From assembly GCA_022561755.1 (NCBI GenBank), contig JADFQN010000011.1:1-37877 (forward strand): a stretch of 37,877 nucleotides of DNA, written 5' to 3'. This stretch comes from Bacteroidota bacterium (GTDB lineage: Bacteria; Bacteroidota; Rhodothermia; Rhodothermales; Rubricoccaceae). This document shows, piece by piece, positions 1 through 7,937 of this stretch. How positions within the stretch are numbered: the stretch's first letter is position 1; each line of letters opens with the position of its first letter. Under the pieces are notes generated by a model. That model was not told the origin of the DNA. It did no database searches and saw only the letters and a list, made by a program, of their open reading frames with translations. The position numbers and the translations under genes are program-made.

Positions 1-152
1 CACAAAAGGCCGAGAATCGCGAAGACGATGGCCAGGAGCAACGTGCCTCGCGACTTCGGCCTGATGCTCAGCAGATACAACCCGAAGACGAGGAGTAGCA
101 TGGCCTGGGACAAGGCAAGCACAGAGCCTGGCTGAAGCAGATACCAATCCAT
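1..152 (-). CDS. Membrane protein, N-terminal part only (runs off window)
   Basis: The ORF track missed this because it is cut by the window edge. Reading the minus strand from the ATG at 152 gives about 50 codons (MDWYLLQPGSVLALSQ...) without a stop. Two hydrophobic stretches (around residues 10-27 and 36-50) are split by a short basic turn (RPKSRG), which suggests at least two membrane helices. A good ribosome site (GAGGAG, about 7 bases upstream) supports the start. Such multi-helix N-termini occur in sensor kinases and cyclases, but nothing visible allows a functional call. Confidence 0.6.
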   Translation of the reverse strand, partial: MDWYLLQPGSVLALSQAMLLLVFGLYLLSIRPKSRGTLLLAIVFAILGLL

Positions 153-353
153 GATTTTATCTCCTCAAGATGCTCGGTGCAAGAGGGCGCTAGGGCGGTC
201 GGGGTCCAGGTTTCGAGTTCTATCCAATATTTTCACGCCTCGCCTAAAGTAGCCATCAGACGTCTTCAGCACAGACGGCCTCTCGCGCCGTAGTTCAAGA
301 ATTTCTGGGCCTCGCCCAACTCCCGCTGCTGTTATCAGCCACGCGGGCTCACT

Positions 354-1721
354 TCAAACTTCCACGACCGTCACTTTGGTCCGCACCCGATCCTTCGGGA
401 TCAGCGCCGGCCAGTAGGCAATGACCTCGCTCGGGCGCGGGCGGCCACCGGCAAAGCCCGTCACAGCGCTGGGGCCGGTTAGAATCAAGGGTGCGATTTC
501 GCGGCCGAACTGGGCGATGGCCTCCTTGTCCTGCCCGCGCACGGAGACACGGAGCATGACTTCGTCGAGGTCGGCTTCCTTGGCGGCCCTGGCCTGCGGA
601 TCTTCGCAGAGCGCGTTCAGGCCGATGAGTTCGGCGCGGTACTCCTCAAACTCCAGCCCGAGGTTGTCGAGACGGGTTTTAAGGATATCGGCGGCAGCTC
701 GGGCCTTCTTTGCCGCGTCCGGCCACGCGTAGACGAGCGTGGATGTGGCTTTCCAGCCGTCGGCGTACGCCGCGGAGACTTTGTAGAACTCCGTCTTCGG
801 TTCACCGGCAATGCCGTGAACTCGCACGCGATCTTTGCCCTCGTTTTCGATGTGGATGGACGTGAAGTCGGCGATGCAGTCGGGCGTGATGTAGTCCTTC
901 GGATCTCCGATTTCGTAGAGGAGTTGCTCGGAGACCGTCCCGACCGAGACAAGGCCGCCCGTGCCCTCGTGCTTGGTGACGGTGAACGTACCGTCCGGAT
1001 GCGCCTCTACAATCGGGAAGCCGATCTCGGCCATGTTGGGCACGGTGTCCCAGTCGGTGAAGTTGCCTCCGGAGGACTGCGCGCCGCACTCCAGGATGTG
1101 CCCGGCCACCGTGCCGGCCGCCATCTTGTCCCAGTCGTCTATCGACCAGCCGAACTCGTGGATCATGGGGGCGAGCGTGAGGCCCGTATCGGTCGTGCGG
1201 CCCGTCACCACGACATCCGCGCCCAGCCTGAGGGCCTCCACGATGGGCTCGGCGCCGAGATACGCGTTAGCGCTCACGAGGCGATCGCGCACCGTTGACA
1301 TCGGCTCGCCGGTTTCCATGTGCTTCATCTCGATGCCGTCGGCAAGCAGGTCGTCCAACTGGTTGAGTAGATCATCCCCTGTCACCACGGCCACCTTCAG
1401 TCCCGTCACCCCGCGCTTTCTCGCGTTCCGCACGATGGCATCCGCGCAGCCCGTGGGGTTCACGCCGCCCGCGTTGGAGATGATCGTGAACCCTTTCTCC
1501 TTGATGTCGGGCAGCAGCTCCGTCACCACATCCACATAGTCGCGCGCGTAGCCCATCTCAGGGTTGCGCAGCTTCTGCTTCTGCATGATGGACATGGTGA
1601 CCTCGGCGAGGTAGTCCATCACGAGATAGTCGATCGGGCCGTTGCGCGCCTGATCGATAGGCGCGCGCTGGAGGTCGCCCCAGAAGCCCTGTCCCGAGGC
1701 GATGCGGATGGTGTCTTTCAT
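354..1721 (-). CDS. AtuA-family protein (DUF1446, acyclic terpene utilization-like)
   Basis: A cytoplasmic protein of about 455 residues that I recognise as the DUF1446/AtuA family from its N-terminus (IRIASGQGFWGDL), the early YLVMDYLAEVTM block, the SNAGGVNPTGCA glycine-rich loop and the DVVVTGRTTDTGLTLAP motif. AtuA belongs to the citronellol/geraniol degradation cluster of Pseudomonas, but most homologues elsewhere have no proven reaction. No other terpene or acyl-CoA genes are nearby, so the pathway is not supported by context. The ORF track opens at a TTG (1751). I prefer the ATG at 1721 because the family starts with MKDTIRIA-like residues. The gene follows the lipoprotein at 1764 in the same direction with a 42-base gap, so co-transcription from the ackA side is possible. 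Confidence 0.8.
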   Translation of the reverse strand: MKDTIRIASGQGFWGDLQRAPIDQARNGPIDYLVMDYLAEVTMSIMQKQKLRNPEMGYARDYVDVVTELLPDIKEKGFTIISNAGGVNPTGCADAIVRNARKRGVTGLKVAVVTGDDLLNQLDDLLADGIEMKHMETGEPMSTVRDRLVSANAYLGAEPIVEALRLGADVVVTGRTTDTGLTLAPMIHEFGWSIDDWDKMAAGTVAGHILECGAQSSGGNFTDWDTVPNMAEIGFPIVEAHPDGTFTVTKHEGTGGLVSVGTVSEQLLYEIGDPKDYITPDCIADFTSIHIENEGKDRVRVHGIAGEPKTEFYKVSAAYADGWKATSTLVYAWPDAAKKARAAADILKTRLDNLGLEFEEYRAELIGLNALCEDPQARAAKEADLDEVMLRVSVRGQDKEAIAQFGREIAPLILTGPSAVTGFAGGRPRPSEVIAYWPALIPKDRVRTKVTVVEV

Positions 1722-1763
1722 AAACCGGCAGTCAATAAAAGAGCTTGCCAACTTACCACGGCG

Positions 1764-2537
1764 TCACTGCGTGATAGGCTCCAACCGCACATCCTCCAGT
1801 TGAATATCTGACACCACCCGCAGCTCGCCCGCTTCGAACATCAGGCCCATCTCGGCGAGATCCGTGCCGGCATCTGCCGTGAGGTTACGGTAGTCTTGCA
1901 CGCGGTAGCCGTTTACATCGCGGACGTTGCCGGCCTCACGGAAGCGGATTCCGGTGGCGTTGGGGCCGGTTTCATCCGCACCTAAAATGTAGGAGTAGGC
2001 GAGATAGTCCATCGTGTGCCGCTCGGTGTGGAACCAGTACACGAAGACATCCTGATAGTCGCGGCCGCCGCCCTCCTGTGCGAACGTTCCCTCCACCATA
2101 TCGTAGGCCTCGCCGTTGATAATCTGCGAGCCGAGGTACCGCTTCTGCATCGCCGGGTCGTTCAGCGGAATCGGTAGCAGCGCGAAGTAGGCCACCGAGT
2201 TCACGTCTGTGTTGATGCGCCGCGTGGTGATGGAGTCGATGGCAACCTCCTCGCCCTCCACAAACCGGTGCGCGCCTTGGTTGTCCACGATGTCTTCGAT
2301 GGTCTGGCGGAGCGAATCCGTGGTCGTCCGCTTATACGTAAACCGGCCTCCATCCCGCATAACAGAAAACGGCGTGCCTCGGAAGTCGAAGGACAGTTCG
2401 GCGTGCTCGAGAACATCTCCTCCATGGGCTTCTATGGCCGCATCAACCATGGCCTGCGGATCGTCGGTCTGGCTCTCTGATACGCAGCCGGCGGTGATCA
2501 CAACGGCGAGAAGGAATACAAATGGTGCTCTAAGCAT
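1764..2537 (-). CDS. Lipoprotein, DUF6503-like
   Basis: A 257-residue protein with a lipoprotein signal (hydrophobic residues 5-16, lipobox ITAGC with Cys near 18), so it should be exported and lipid-anchored. After the anchor comes AMVDAAIEAHGGD, then a beta-rich body with FDFRG and RDGGRFTYKR segments. This is the pattern I associate with DUF6503 lipoproteins of Bacteroidota, which resemble LolA/LolB-type folds. Its ATG overlaps the ackA stop by 8 bases, so it is probably translationally coupled to acetate kinase. The function is unknown. Confidence 0.75.
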   Translation of the reverse strand: MLRAPFVFLLAVVITAGCVSESQTDDPQAMVDAAIEAHGGDVLEHAELSFDFRGTPFSVMRDGGRFTYKRTTTDSLRQTIEDIVDNQGAHRFVEGEEVAIDSITTRRINTDVNSVAYFALLPIPLNDPAMQKRYLGSQIINGEAYDMVEGTFAQEGGGRDYQDVFVYWFHTERHTMDYLAYSYILGADETGPNATGIRFREAGNVRDVNGYRVQDYRNLTADAGTDLAEMGLMFEAGELRVVSDIQLEDVRLEPITQ

Positions 2538-3744
2538 AGGGACTTTGTTTTGCCGCGAGGGCCAGTTTCATGGCATCCTGCGCGATCACCAGCTCTTCGT
2601 TCGTCGGAACCACCCAGACCTGGACAGAGCTGTCGTCGGTGGAGATTTGCGCTTCGGTACCGTTTGCCGATTCGTTGCGCCCCGCATCGAGTACGATCCC
2701 GAGTCCATCGAGGTCGGCGCAAATTTGCTCCCGGATGACATCGGAGTACGTGCCGATGCCTGCCGTGAACGCAATAGCGTCGCAGCCGTTGAGGGCGGCC
2801 ATATACATTCCGAGGTAGCGTTTGATCTGGTAGCAGAAAACGTCCACGGCCTGTTGGCAACGCGCATCGCCTGCGGACGCCTCCTCCAGCAGATCGCGCA
2901 TGTCGCCGGCGTATCCGGAGAGCCCGAGCAATCCGGAATAGCGGTTGAGTAGGGCGTGTACTTCGGCCAATGTCATCTCCTCTTTGTCAACGATATCAAA
3001 GATGAGGCTCGGGTCGATGTCGCCGCATCGCGTTCCCATAACAAGTCCGGAAAGCGGCGTCATCCCCATCGACGTATCCACGGAGCGCCCATCGCGGATG
3101 GCGGCCATCGAGCAACCATTCCCGAGATGGCAGATGATCACCTTACTGGCGTCGGGCTCCAGCCCGGCCAATTCGTACAGTCGGCGGCTCACGTACGCGT
3201 AGCTCGTACCATGAAAACCGTAGCGCCGCATCTTGTGGCGGCGATAGAGCCGGTTTGGAAGCGCGTAGAGGTAGGCCTCGGGCTCGAGTGTCTGATGAAA
3301 CGCCGTGTCGAAAACGGCTACGTGTGGGACGTCCGGGAACGCCTGCTGCGCCGCTCGAATGCCCTTCAGGTTTGCGGGATTGTGGAGCGGCGCGAGGTCG
3401 AAGGCGTCGTGGATAGCGTCGATAACCTCGTCATCGATGAGAGCGGATTCGGCGAAATGCTCGCCACCATGCACCACCCGATGGCCGACCGCTTCCACGT
3501 TGCCGTCGCCTTCAATGTCCGGGTGATCGCGGAGCTGTTTTAGCAGGAAGTCGAGCGCCGCGCCGTGGTCCCCGGCATCCAGACTGTGCCGGACGGGCTT
3601 CTCGTCGCCGACCTGAAACGTGGCCAGGGCCGCTACCGCGCCGATCCGCTCCACGAGGCCCGAGGCGATCTCCCGGCCCGCCGGCATCGTCAGCAGATCG
3701 AATTTGAGGGACGACGATCCGCAATTGACGACGAGAATGTTCAC
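2530..3744 (-). CDS. ackA: Acetate kinase
   Basis: Interconverts acetate + ATP and acetyl phosphate + ADP in the cytoplasm, in overflow or acetate metabolism. Family motifs appear in order: N-terminal NCGSSSLKFDLL, GHRVVHGGE (catalytic Arg), PLHNPANLKGI, VFDTAFHQT (catalytic Asp), RYGFHGTSYAYV (catalytic His), HLGNGCSMAAI, the MTPLSGLVMGTRCGDIDP block and a C-terminal NEELVIA. The ORF track starts at 3855, but the family begins at the NCGSSS strand. A GTG at 3744 with a GGAGAG site 8 bases upstream gives 404 residues, the normal length. The usual FTAGIGEN motif reads FTAGIGTYS. No phosphotransacetylase lies in the window. It is divergent from the first toxin-antitoxin cassette, sharing about 130 bases of promoter region. 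Confidence 0.95.
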   Translation of the reverse strand: MNILVVNCGSSSLKFDLLTMPAGREIASGLVERIGAVAALATFQVGDEKPVRHSLDAGDHGAALDFLLKQLRDHPDIEGDGNVEAVGHRVVHGGEHFAESALIDDEVIDAIHDAFDLAPLHNPANLKGIRAAQQAFPDVPHVAVFDTAFHQTLEPEAYLYALPNRLYRRHKMRRYGFHGTSYAYVSRRLYELAGLEPDASKVIICHLGNGCSMAAIRDGRSVDTSMGMTPLSGLVMGTRCGDIDPSLIFDIVDKEEMTLAEVHALLNRYSGLLGLSGYAGDMRDLLEEASAGDARCQQAVDVFCYQIKRYLGMYMAALNGCDAIAFTAGIGTYSDVIREQICADLDGLGIVLDAGRNESANGTEAQISTDDSSVQVWVVPTNEELVIAQDAMKLALAAKQSPYA

Positions 3745-3818
3745 AGTAGGCTCTCCAGGCAGGGTGAATGGCGGCGGCGTTTCAGGCAGAACGTAATCAC
3801 TCCGCCGGAACAAATCCT

Positions 3819-3839
3819 CGATGTCAACAATTGACATCG
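3819..3839. promoter_or_regulatory. Operator-like palindrome upstream of parD-like gene 1
   Basis: CGATGTCAA-CAA-TTGACATCG is a perfect 9+3+9 inverted repeat, 33 bases before the antitoxin ATG. The same site recurs before the second cassette. Ribbon-helix-helix antitoxins of the ParD type bind such palindromes to repress their own operon. It also lies about 75 bases upstream of the divergent ackA start, so it could affect ackA. Binding itself is inferred. Confidence 0.7.
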
Positions 3840-3872
3840 CTGATCGAATCGACAACCTGAACCACCACTGCC

Positions 3873-4136
3873 ATGAACGTTTCGCTTCCTAAGAAGCAGG
3901 AGCAGTATGTGAAGGCCCTCGTCAAGAAAGGGCGATACAACTCGGCCTCCGAGGTCGTCCGCACCGGCCTACGGCTTCTTGAGGAGAAGGAGCGCGTCAA
4001 CGAACTTAAGCTCAAGGAGTTGAAGCGCCTCATTCAGGAAGGCATCGACAGCGGCCCGGCAGCGCCGCTCGATATGGAGGAAATCAAGGCAACGGCACGC
4101 AGGCAGTTCGAAGAGCGCAAAGCCAACCCCGCCTAG
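3873..4136 (+). CDS. ParD-like antitoxin 1 (type II TA, ribbon-helix-helix)
   Basis: An 87-residue protein. The N-terminus MNVSLPKKQEQYVKALV followed by GRYNSASEVVRTGLRLLEE is the classic ParD/CopG-like ribbon-helix-helix DNA-binding domain. The C-terminal third (from about residue 62) should wrap and neutralise the partner toxin. The toxin gene begins one base after the stop, as in a coupled TA operon, and a perfect palindrome sits just upstream for autoregulation. Residues 1-62 are almost identical to those of the second antitoxin at 4559, whereas the tail (PLDMEEIKATARRQFEERK) is unrelated. The two copies therefore share DNA-binding specificity but probably not toxin specificity. Confidence 0.92.
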   Translation: MNVSLPKKQEQYVKALVKKGRYNSASEVVRTGLRLLEEKERVNELKLKELKRLIQEGIDSGPAAPLDMEEIKATARRQFEERKANPA

Positions 4137-4137
4137 T

Positions 4138-4449
4138 ATGGCGCTGCGCATTGACCGGCTGCCGGAGGCTCGTCTCGACCTTATCGAAATCTGGCATTAC
4201 ATCGCAGCCGACAATCCGAAGGCCGCCGATCGCGTACTTGATAGCATAAACACGAGCATTGGCCGGCTAGCAGTGTATCCCGAACTCGGCCGCGCAAGCC
4301 CAGAGATCCAGAAGAACCTCCGCAGCATGGTCAGTGGCCACTACGTTGTGTTTTATACACCACGCCGAGAAGCGATTGAAGTAGTTCGTGTCATCCGCGC
4401 GGAGCGGGACGTCTCACCCGAGATGCTTGAGGGTGCCGGGGACAAATAG
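4138..4449 (+). CDS. ParE-like toxin 1 (RelE/ParE superfamily)
   Basis: A 103-residue basic protein. LPEARLDLIEIWHYIAADNP at the start, RLAVYPELGR in the middle and YVVFYTPRREAIEVVRVIRAERD near the end match the ParE branch of the RelE/ParE superfamily. Studied ParE toxins poison DNA gyrase; that activity is assumed here from family membership. It is one base downstream of its antitoxin. The final residues (SPEMLEGAGDK) and the DNA after them closely match the end of toxin 2, although the cores of the two toxins differ strongly. Confidence 0.92.
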   Translation: MALRIDRLPEARLDLIEIWHYIAADNPKAADRVLDSINTSIGRLAVYPELGRASPEIQKNLRSMVSGHYVVFYTPRREAIEVVRVIRAERDVSPEMLEGAGDK

Positions 4450-4506
4450 GGCAAATGCGCGCTGCCTCCGGCAGAACGTAATCAAACGCGCCGGAACATA
4501 GTGGCG

Positions 4507-4523
4507 ATGTCAACAATTGACAT
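4507..4523. promoter_or_regulatory. Operator-like palindrome upstream of parD-like gene 2
   Basis: ATGTCAA-CAA-TTGACAT, an inverted repeat with the same 17-base core as the site at 3821-3837, 35 bases before the second antitoxin ATG. Conservation of the operator together with the antitoxin N-terminus predicts cross-regulation of the two cassettes. Confidence 0.7.
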
Positions 4524-4558
4524 TGCCGAGAGAATCGACAACCTGAACCCCCACCGCC

Positions 4559-4867
4559 ATGAACGTCTCGCTCCCAAAGAAGCAGGAGAATTACGTAAGG
4601 AGCCTCGTCAAGAAGGGCCGCTACAACTCGGCTTCCGAGGTCGTCCGCACCGGCCTACGGCTTCTTGAGGAGGAGGAGCGCGTCAACGAACTCAAGCTCA
4701 AGGAGCTGAAGCGCCTCATTCAGGAAGGCATCGACAGCGGCCCAGCAACGCCTTACAGTCGCGAGGAAATGCGCGCGCTCGTCGGAAAGCGCATTGCCGA
4801 ATTGCGCGGCGAGGTCGAACGGGGTGAACGCCCAGCGCCGGGAGGCCCCGACTCGATCCCCGTTTAA
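4559..4867 (+). CDS. ParD-like antitoxin 2 (type II TA, ribbon-helix-helix)
   Basis: A 102-residue paralogue of the antitoxin at 3873. Residues 1-62 (MNVSLPKKQENYVRSLV... to EGIDSGPA) are nearly identical, including the DNA-binding domain, and the DNA is nearly identical too. After that point the sequence changes abruptly to PYSREEMRALVGKRIAELRGEVERG and a Pro/Gly-rich end. The stop codon is directly followed by the toxin ATG. The sharp breakpoint at the junction between DNA-binding and toxin-binding parts suggests recombination rather than gradual divergence. Confidence 0.92.
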   Translation: MNVSLPKKQENYVRSLVKKGRYNSASEVVRTGLRLLEEEERVNELKLKELKRLIQEGIDSGPATPYSREEMRALVGKRIAELRGEVERGERPAPGGPDSIPV

Positions 4868-5191
4868 ATGGAGCCGTACGACCTCCTTCCGCGAGCACAG
4901 AAGGACTTTGTAGATTTGGCGACATACGCGAGCGAGTACAACGACGCTGCGCGCGACCTAATCACGGACACGCTGTTTGACTGCTTCGAGCTTCTCGCGG
5001 AGTACCCGCAGATCGGCCGAAGCCGTGAGGGTCTGGCTCCGGGATTACGCAGCTTCCCGGTGAATCGCCTGAAAGTGACCGTGTTCTACTTTCCGACGAC
5101 CGATGCAACGGGGCCTCCCCTCATTGCGCGCATCCTCCGCCAGGAGCGGGACATCTCACCCGAAATGTTCGAAAGTGCCGGGGACAAATAG
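4868..5191 (+). CDS. ParE-like toxin 2 (RelE/ParE superfamily)
   Basis: A 107-residue protein starting immediately after the antitoxin 2 stop (TAAATG). YDLLPRAQKDFVDLATYASEYN, LLAEYPQIGRSREGLAPGLRSFP and VFYFPTTDATGPPLIARILRQERDISPEM fit the RelE/ParE fold. The core differs strongly from toxin 1, but the C-terminal ERDISPEMFESAGDK is the same block as in toxin 1. The target (gyrase or mRNA/ribosome) cannot be told from sequence alone. Confidence 0.88.
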   Translation: MEPYDLLPRAQKDFVDLATYASEYNDAARDLITDTLFDCFELLAEYPQIGRSREGLAPGLRSFPVNRLKVTVFYFPTTDATGPPLIARILRQERDISPEMFESAGDK

Positions 5192-5265
5192 GGCAAACGC
5201 GCGATGATTCGCTCAGAACGTAATCAAGCGCAACGGGTTCTAGCGGACCAACTAGCCGCTCTCCC

Positions 5266-5505
5266 GTGGACGAATCCGATTTCTACATCGCGATTGCCGT
5301 GTCCTTCGTCGGCTTCTTCGTGCTGGCGTTCGTGCTCCTCTACCCTGTCTATCGCTTCATGAAACGCGAGGAGAGACGCAGCGAGGCGTGGACGGATTCT
5401 GCGATTGCGGATAGACGGCGGCAAGCTCTCGAACAAGCCGAGCGAGCGAGCTCCGAGGGCGACGGGAGCGGCGGGCCGGGAGAGCCGCCGGAGGTGATTG
5501 GGTGA
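5266..5505 (+). CDS. Small single-pass membrane protein
   Basis: A 79-residue ORF with a GTG start. Residues 6-31 (FYIAIAVSFVGFFVLAFVLLYPVYRF) form one strong membrane helix, followed by a charged Lys/Arg/Glu-rich stretch (MKREERRSEAW...) and a Gly/Pro-rich tail. This suggests an outward N-terminus and a cytoplasmic tail. No clear ribosome site is visible before the GTG, so the start is uncertain. No family is recognised. It lies just after the third copy of the cassette-bounding repeat. Confidence 0.5.
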   Translation: MDESDFYIAIAVSFVGFFVLAFVLLYPVYRFMKREERRSEAWTDSAIADRRRQALEQAERASSEGDGSGGPGEPPEVIG

Positions 5506-5674
5506 TTACGTGAGGGGCGTGAGGATGGCGACCGGCGGGGATTCGCCGCACGCTGGACATCCGTGCACCAACACGTGTGATAACGCAGAGATGCTGTGCT
5601 CATGTTTGGATCGTCCAACCGGAGGAGCGCCTCCGATGAGCGTGATACCGTGGGACTGCCATTAACTACGCATT

Positions 5675-5698
5675 CACGTAATCACGTAATCACGTATT
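5675..5698 (+). repeat. Short tandem repeat (3 x 8 bases)
   Basis: CACGTAAT CACGTAAT CACGTATT in tandem at the 3' end of the ComEA-like gene. An inverted copy (TGATTACGTGA) lies at 5503-5513, so the two flank a gene-free stretch of about 160 bases. The role is unknown; it may be slippage or the edge of a small repeat element. Confidence 0.6.
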
Positions 5699-6234
5699 CA
5701 CTCCACGTATATCCACGGCGCCATCTTTTCCAGCGTCTTCTCGCCGATCCCGCGCACATTGACGACCTGATTGATGCTGGTGAACGGCCCCCGGTCCCGC
5801 CGGTAGGCGATGATGCGGCCTGCTAGCGCCGGGCCGATCCGGGGCAGGCGTTGCAGCAATTCGACATCCGCCGTATTGAGATTCATCCGCACAGGATTGT
5901 TGGCGCTGGAGCGGGTGCGCGACCTTCTTGTGCGCCGGCGGGGAGAGGCATCGGCGTACCCGGACGTGGGAATGACGACTGAATCGGCAGGGACAATCCG
6001 CGTTGCGAATCGAACCGGCGTTGCGGTATCCGCGTCCTCGGCGCTCGCCAGACTATCGCGCTCTGCCCATTGCGCATCCACTTCGCTGAAGAGATCGGCG
6101 GCGGGCTCGGTCGGTTGGCCCTGAAGCTGCCGAACGCCGAAGCCAACTGTGAGCGCGCCGCAAAGGACGAGGATGGCCGTGGCTTCGATGCTTGTGATGG
6201 ATAGACGCTGCTGGAGGCGATAGATTCTGTGCAT
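5698..6234 (-). CDS. ComEA-like helix-hairpin-helix protein
   Basis: A 178-residue protein with one N-terminal membrane helix (about residues 18-37, ATAILVLCGALTVGFGV), a low-complexity linker rich in Arg/Ser (RRRTRRSRTRSS), and a C-terminal double helix-hairpin-helix domain. The domain reads VRMNLNTADVELLQRLPRIGPALAGRIIAYR and continues to VVNVRGIGEKTLEKMAPWI. This is the DNA-binding module of ComEA, the periplasmic receptor for incoming DNA in competence. Proteins with this module but no other com genes nearby are common and may do something else, so uptake of DNA is only a suggestion. It is divergent from recO across about 100 bases. Confidence 0.85.
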   Translation of the reverse strand: MHRIYRLQQRLSITSIEATAILVLCGALTVGFGVRQLQGQPTEPAADLFSEVDAQWAERDSLASAEDADTATPVRFATRIVPADSVVIPTSGYADASPRRRTRRSRTRSSANNPVRMNLNTADVELLQRLPRIGPALAGRIIAYRRDRGPFTSINQVVNVRGIGEKTLEKMAPWIYVE

Positions 6235-6338
6235 GGCGGGTTGCGTTTTGTGACGCCCTCATAGACATCTGCGAACATGCGGATCTAACCTCGCCCACCC
6301 GCTCTTCACGCTGATTCCACACTACGACACGCCATCCG

Positions 6339-7103
6339 ATGATCGTTCGCACCGACGCCGTTGTACTCCGCGCCTTCGACTACCGCGAGACGAGCACCAT
6401 TGCTACGCTGTTCACGCGCCGCGACGGGGTGATCAGCGTGCTGGCGCGAGGGGCTCGGCGTCCGAAAAGCCGCTTCGGAGCTACGCTGCAACCGATGTCG
6501 TACATCCAGATCGTCTACTACGTCAAGGAAGGGCGGACGCTGCAAACGCTCACGGAGGCCGCGCACGTCCATCGCTTCCCCGACCTCACAGCCAACATCG
6601 ACCGCGTGACCGCGGGGCTACGGATGGTGGAGCTTGTCCGCGCCATGCTCCACGAAGGCGACAGCCAACCGATGGTGCTGAAGCTGCTCGTGCAATCCCT
6701 CACATGGCTCAACCACGCCGAGGACCGCATTGCCAACGCGCTGCCGTGGTTCCAACTCCGGCTGGCAACACTGCTGGGCTTCGCTCCGGATGTTCAGAAG
6801 GATGATCTCGATGCCCTGAATGATGACGGCGGCTGCCTTCTGCTCGACACCGGCGGCGCGGCATCATCGAGCGGCGGGAAGAACTCCGTGAAGGCCTCAA
6901 GAGCTGCCCTCCGCGCGTTTGCCGTGTTCGCGCGGACTGAACTGGACACGGCCGGGCGCATGGACCTCGGCGACGGCTGTCGGCATGAAGTGGAGGCGAT
7001 GGTCGATGCCTACCTCCGCTATCACGTGGAAGGCAAATACCCTGACCGTGTGCACAAGGTGGCCGTGCAACTCGAACGTGGACTCGCCCGAATTGCCGAG
7101 TAG
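6339..7103 (+). CDS. recO: DNA repair protein RecO
   Basis: A 254-residue cytoplasmic protein of normal RecO length. The N-terminal OB fold is clear (IVRTDAVVLRAFDYRETSTIATLFT, then VISVLARGARRPKSRFG and LQPMSYIQIVYY). A helical domain follows (MVELVRAMLHEGDSQPMVLKLLVQSL and PWFQLRLATLLGFAPDV). RecO works with RecR/RecF to load RecA on SSB-coated single-stranded DNA and to anneal strands. The zinc-finger cysteines found in many RecO proteins are not present; only one Cys is visible in that region. It is followed by a YceI-like lipoprotein gene 77 bases downstream in the same direction. Confidence 0.93.
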   Translation: MIVRTDAVVLRAFDYRETSTIATLFTRRDGVISVLARGARRPKSRFGATLQPMSYIQIVYYVKEGRTLQTLTEAAHVHRFPDLTANIDRVTAGLRMVELVRAMLHEGDSQPMVLKLLVQSLTWLNHAEDRIANALPWFQLRLATLLGFAPDVQKDDLDALNDDGGCLLLDTGGAASSSGGKNSVKASRAALRAFAVFARTELDTAGRMDLGDGCRHEVEAMVDAYLRYHVEGKYPDRVHKVAVQLERGLARIAE

Positions 7104-7180
7104 CCTTCACCAGTTCCTCCCGAACCGAACGCAGCGCAGATGGTTGACGGCAGGTTCCGTTTTTCAAAGTTCACCGCCTC

Positions 7181-7858
7181 ATGCTCCACCACTCGTTTTC
7201 CATCCTCCTTGCCGCTTCCCTTGCCCTCTCCGCCTGCGCCGATGTTGGCGATGCCCCCGAAGCCGAAACCACGGCGGTCGAATCAATCGAATCGACCTCC
7301 GAAACTACCTTCTCCGGCACGGCCCTTCCGCTGAATCCCGATAACAGCGCAATCGAATGGACGGCGGCCAAAATTACGCGGACGCACAACGGCGGCTTCA
7401 ACACATTCAGCGGCGTGATCTACCTCGACGGCGAAACCATTTCGGGCATCGAGATCACGATAGACGCCGCGTCCATTTTCAGCGACACGGATCGACTGAC
7501 CAACCACCTTAAGAGCGACGACTTCTTTGATGTCGAAGCCTGGCCCGAGGCCCGTTTTGAGGCGACCTCGTTCGAGCCCATCAGCGAAGGATTAGACGGA
7601 TCCGGCGCTACGCATACGGTGACGGGCACGCTCACCTTGCGCGATCAGACGAACCAGATCATATTTCCGGCAATCGTAGCTGTAGAAGCCGATGTCGTTT
7701 CGGCCGACGCCGACTTCCTCATCGACCGCCAGTTGTGGGGCCTCTCGTACCCCGGCCGACCCGACGACCTGATTCAGGACGAGGTGCGAATCTGGCTGAC
7801 AATGAATGCTGACCGTGGCATCGAAACCGGGCCTGAGGAAGAGCAAACGACGGATTAA
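7181..7858 (+). CDS. YceI-like family lipoprotein
   Basis: A 225-residue protein. Residues 1-20 form a lipoprotein signal (hydrophobic run, then LSAC), followed by an acidic/Thr-rich linker. The rest matches the YceI family: NSAIEWTAAKITRTHNGGFNTFSG, TISGIEITIDAASIFSDTDRLTNHLKSDDFFDVEAWPEARFEATSF, and TGTLTLRDQTNQIIFPA. YceI proteins are lipocalin-like barrels that bind isoprenoid-type lipids in the periplasm; the ligand here is unknown. Co-directional with recO upstream and a second lipoprotein downstream. Confidence 0.9.
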   Translation: MLHHSFSILLAASLALSACADVGDAPEAETTAVESIESTSETTFSGTALPLNPDNSAIEWTAAKITRTHNGGFNTFSGVIYLDGETISGIEITIDAASIFSDTDRLTNHLKSDDFFDVEAWPEARFEATSFEPISEGLDGSGATHTVTGTLTLRDQTNQIIFPAIVAVEADVVSADADFLIDRQLWGLSYPGRPDDLIQDEVRIWLTMNADRGIETGPEEEQTTD

Positions 7859-7937
7859 GTCGGGCTTGGGACGGGCCGATACCTCTGCGGTCATCAGTAT
7901 CACTACCTTAACTGTTCGCGTCTACGCGCTTTCCGCC

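Larger units (their letters stand above)
3787..5226 (+). repeat. Direct repeats (CAGAACGTAATCA) bounding the two TA cassettes
   Basis: The 13-mer CAGAACGTAATCA occurs at 3787-3799, 4472-4484 and 5214-5226: before cassette 1, between the cassettes and after cassette 2. The last two copies are each preceded by the similar toxin 3' end GGGGACAAATAGGGCAAA. The array therefore looks like a tandem duplication of a roughly 0.7-kb unit with recombining ends. The shorter core ACGTAATCA recurs in the 8-mer repeat at 5675. Confidence 0.75.

Noticed and set aside
2209-2952. 247-residue plus-strand ORF across ackA and the lipoprotein
   Set aside because: Antisense to two well-supported genes and no recognisable domain.
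3787-5226. Integron cassette array (TA cassettes often sit in integrons)
   Set aside because: The bounding repeat is a short direct repeat without the attC-type imperfect palindrome, and no integron integrase is present.
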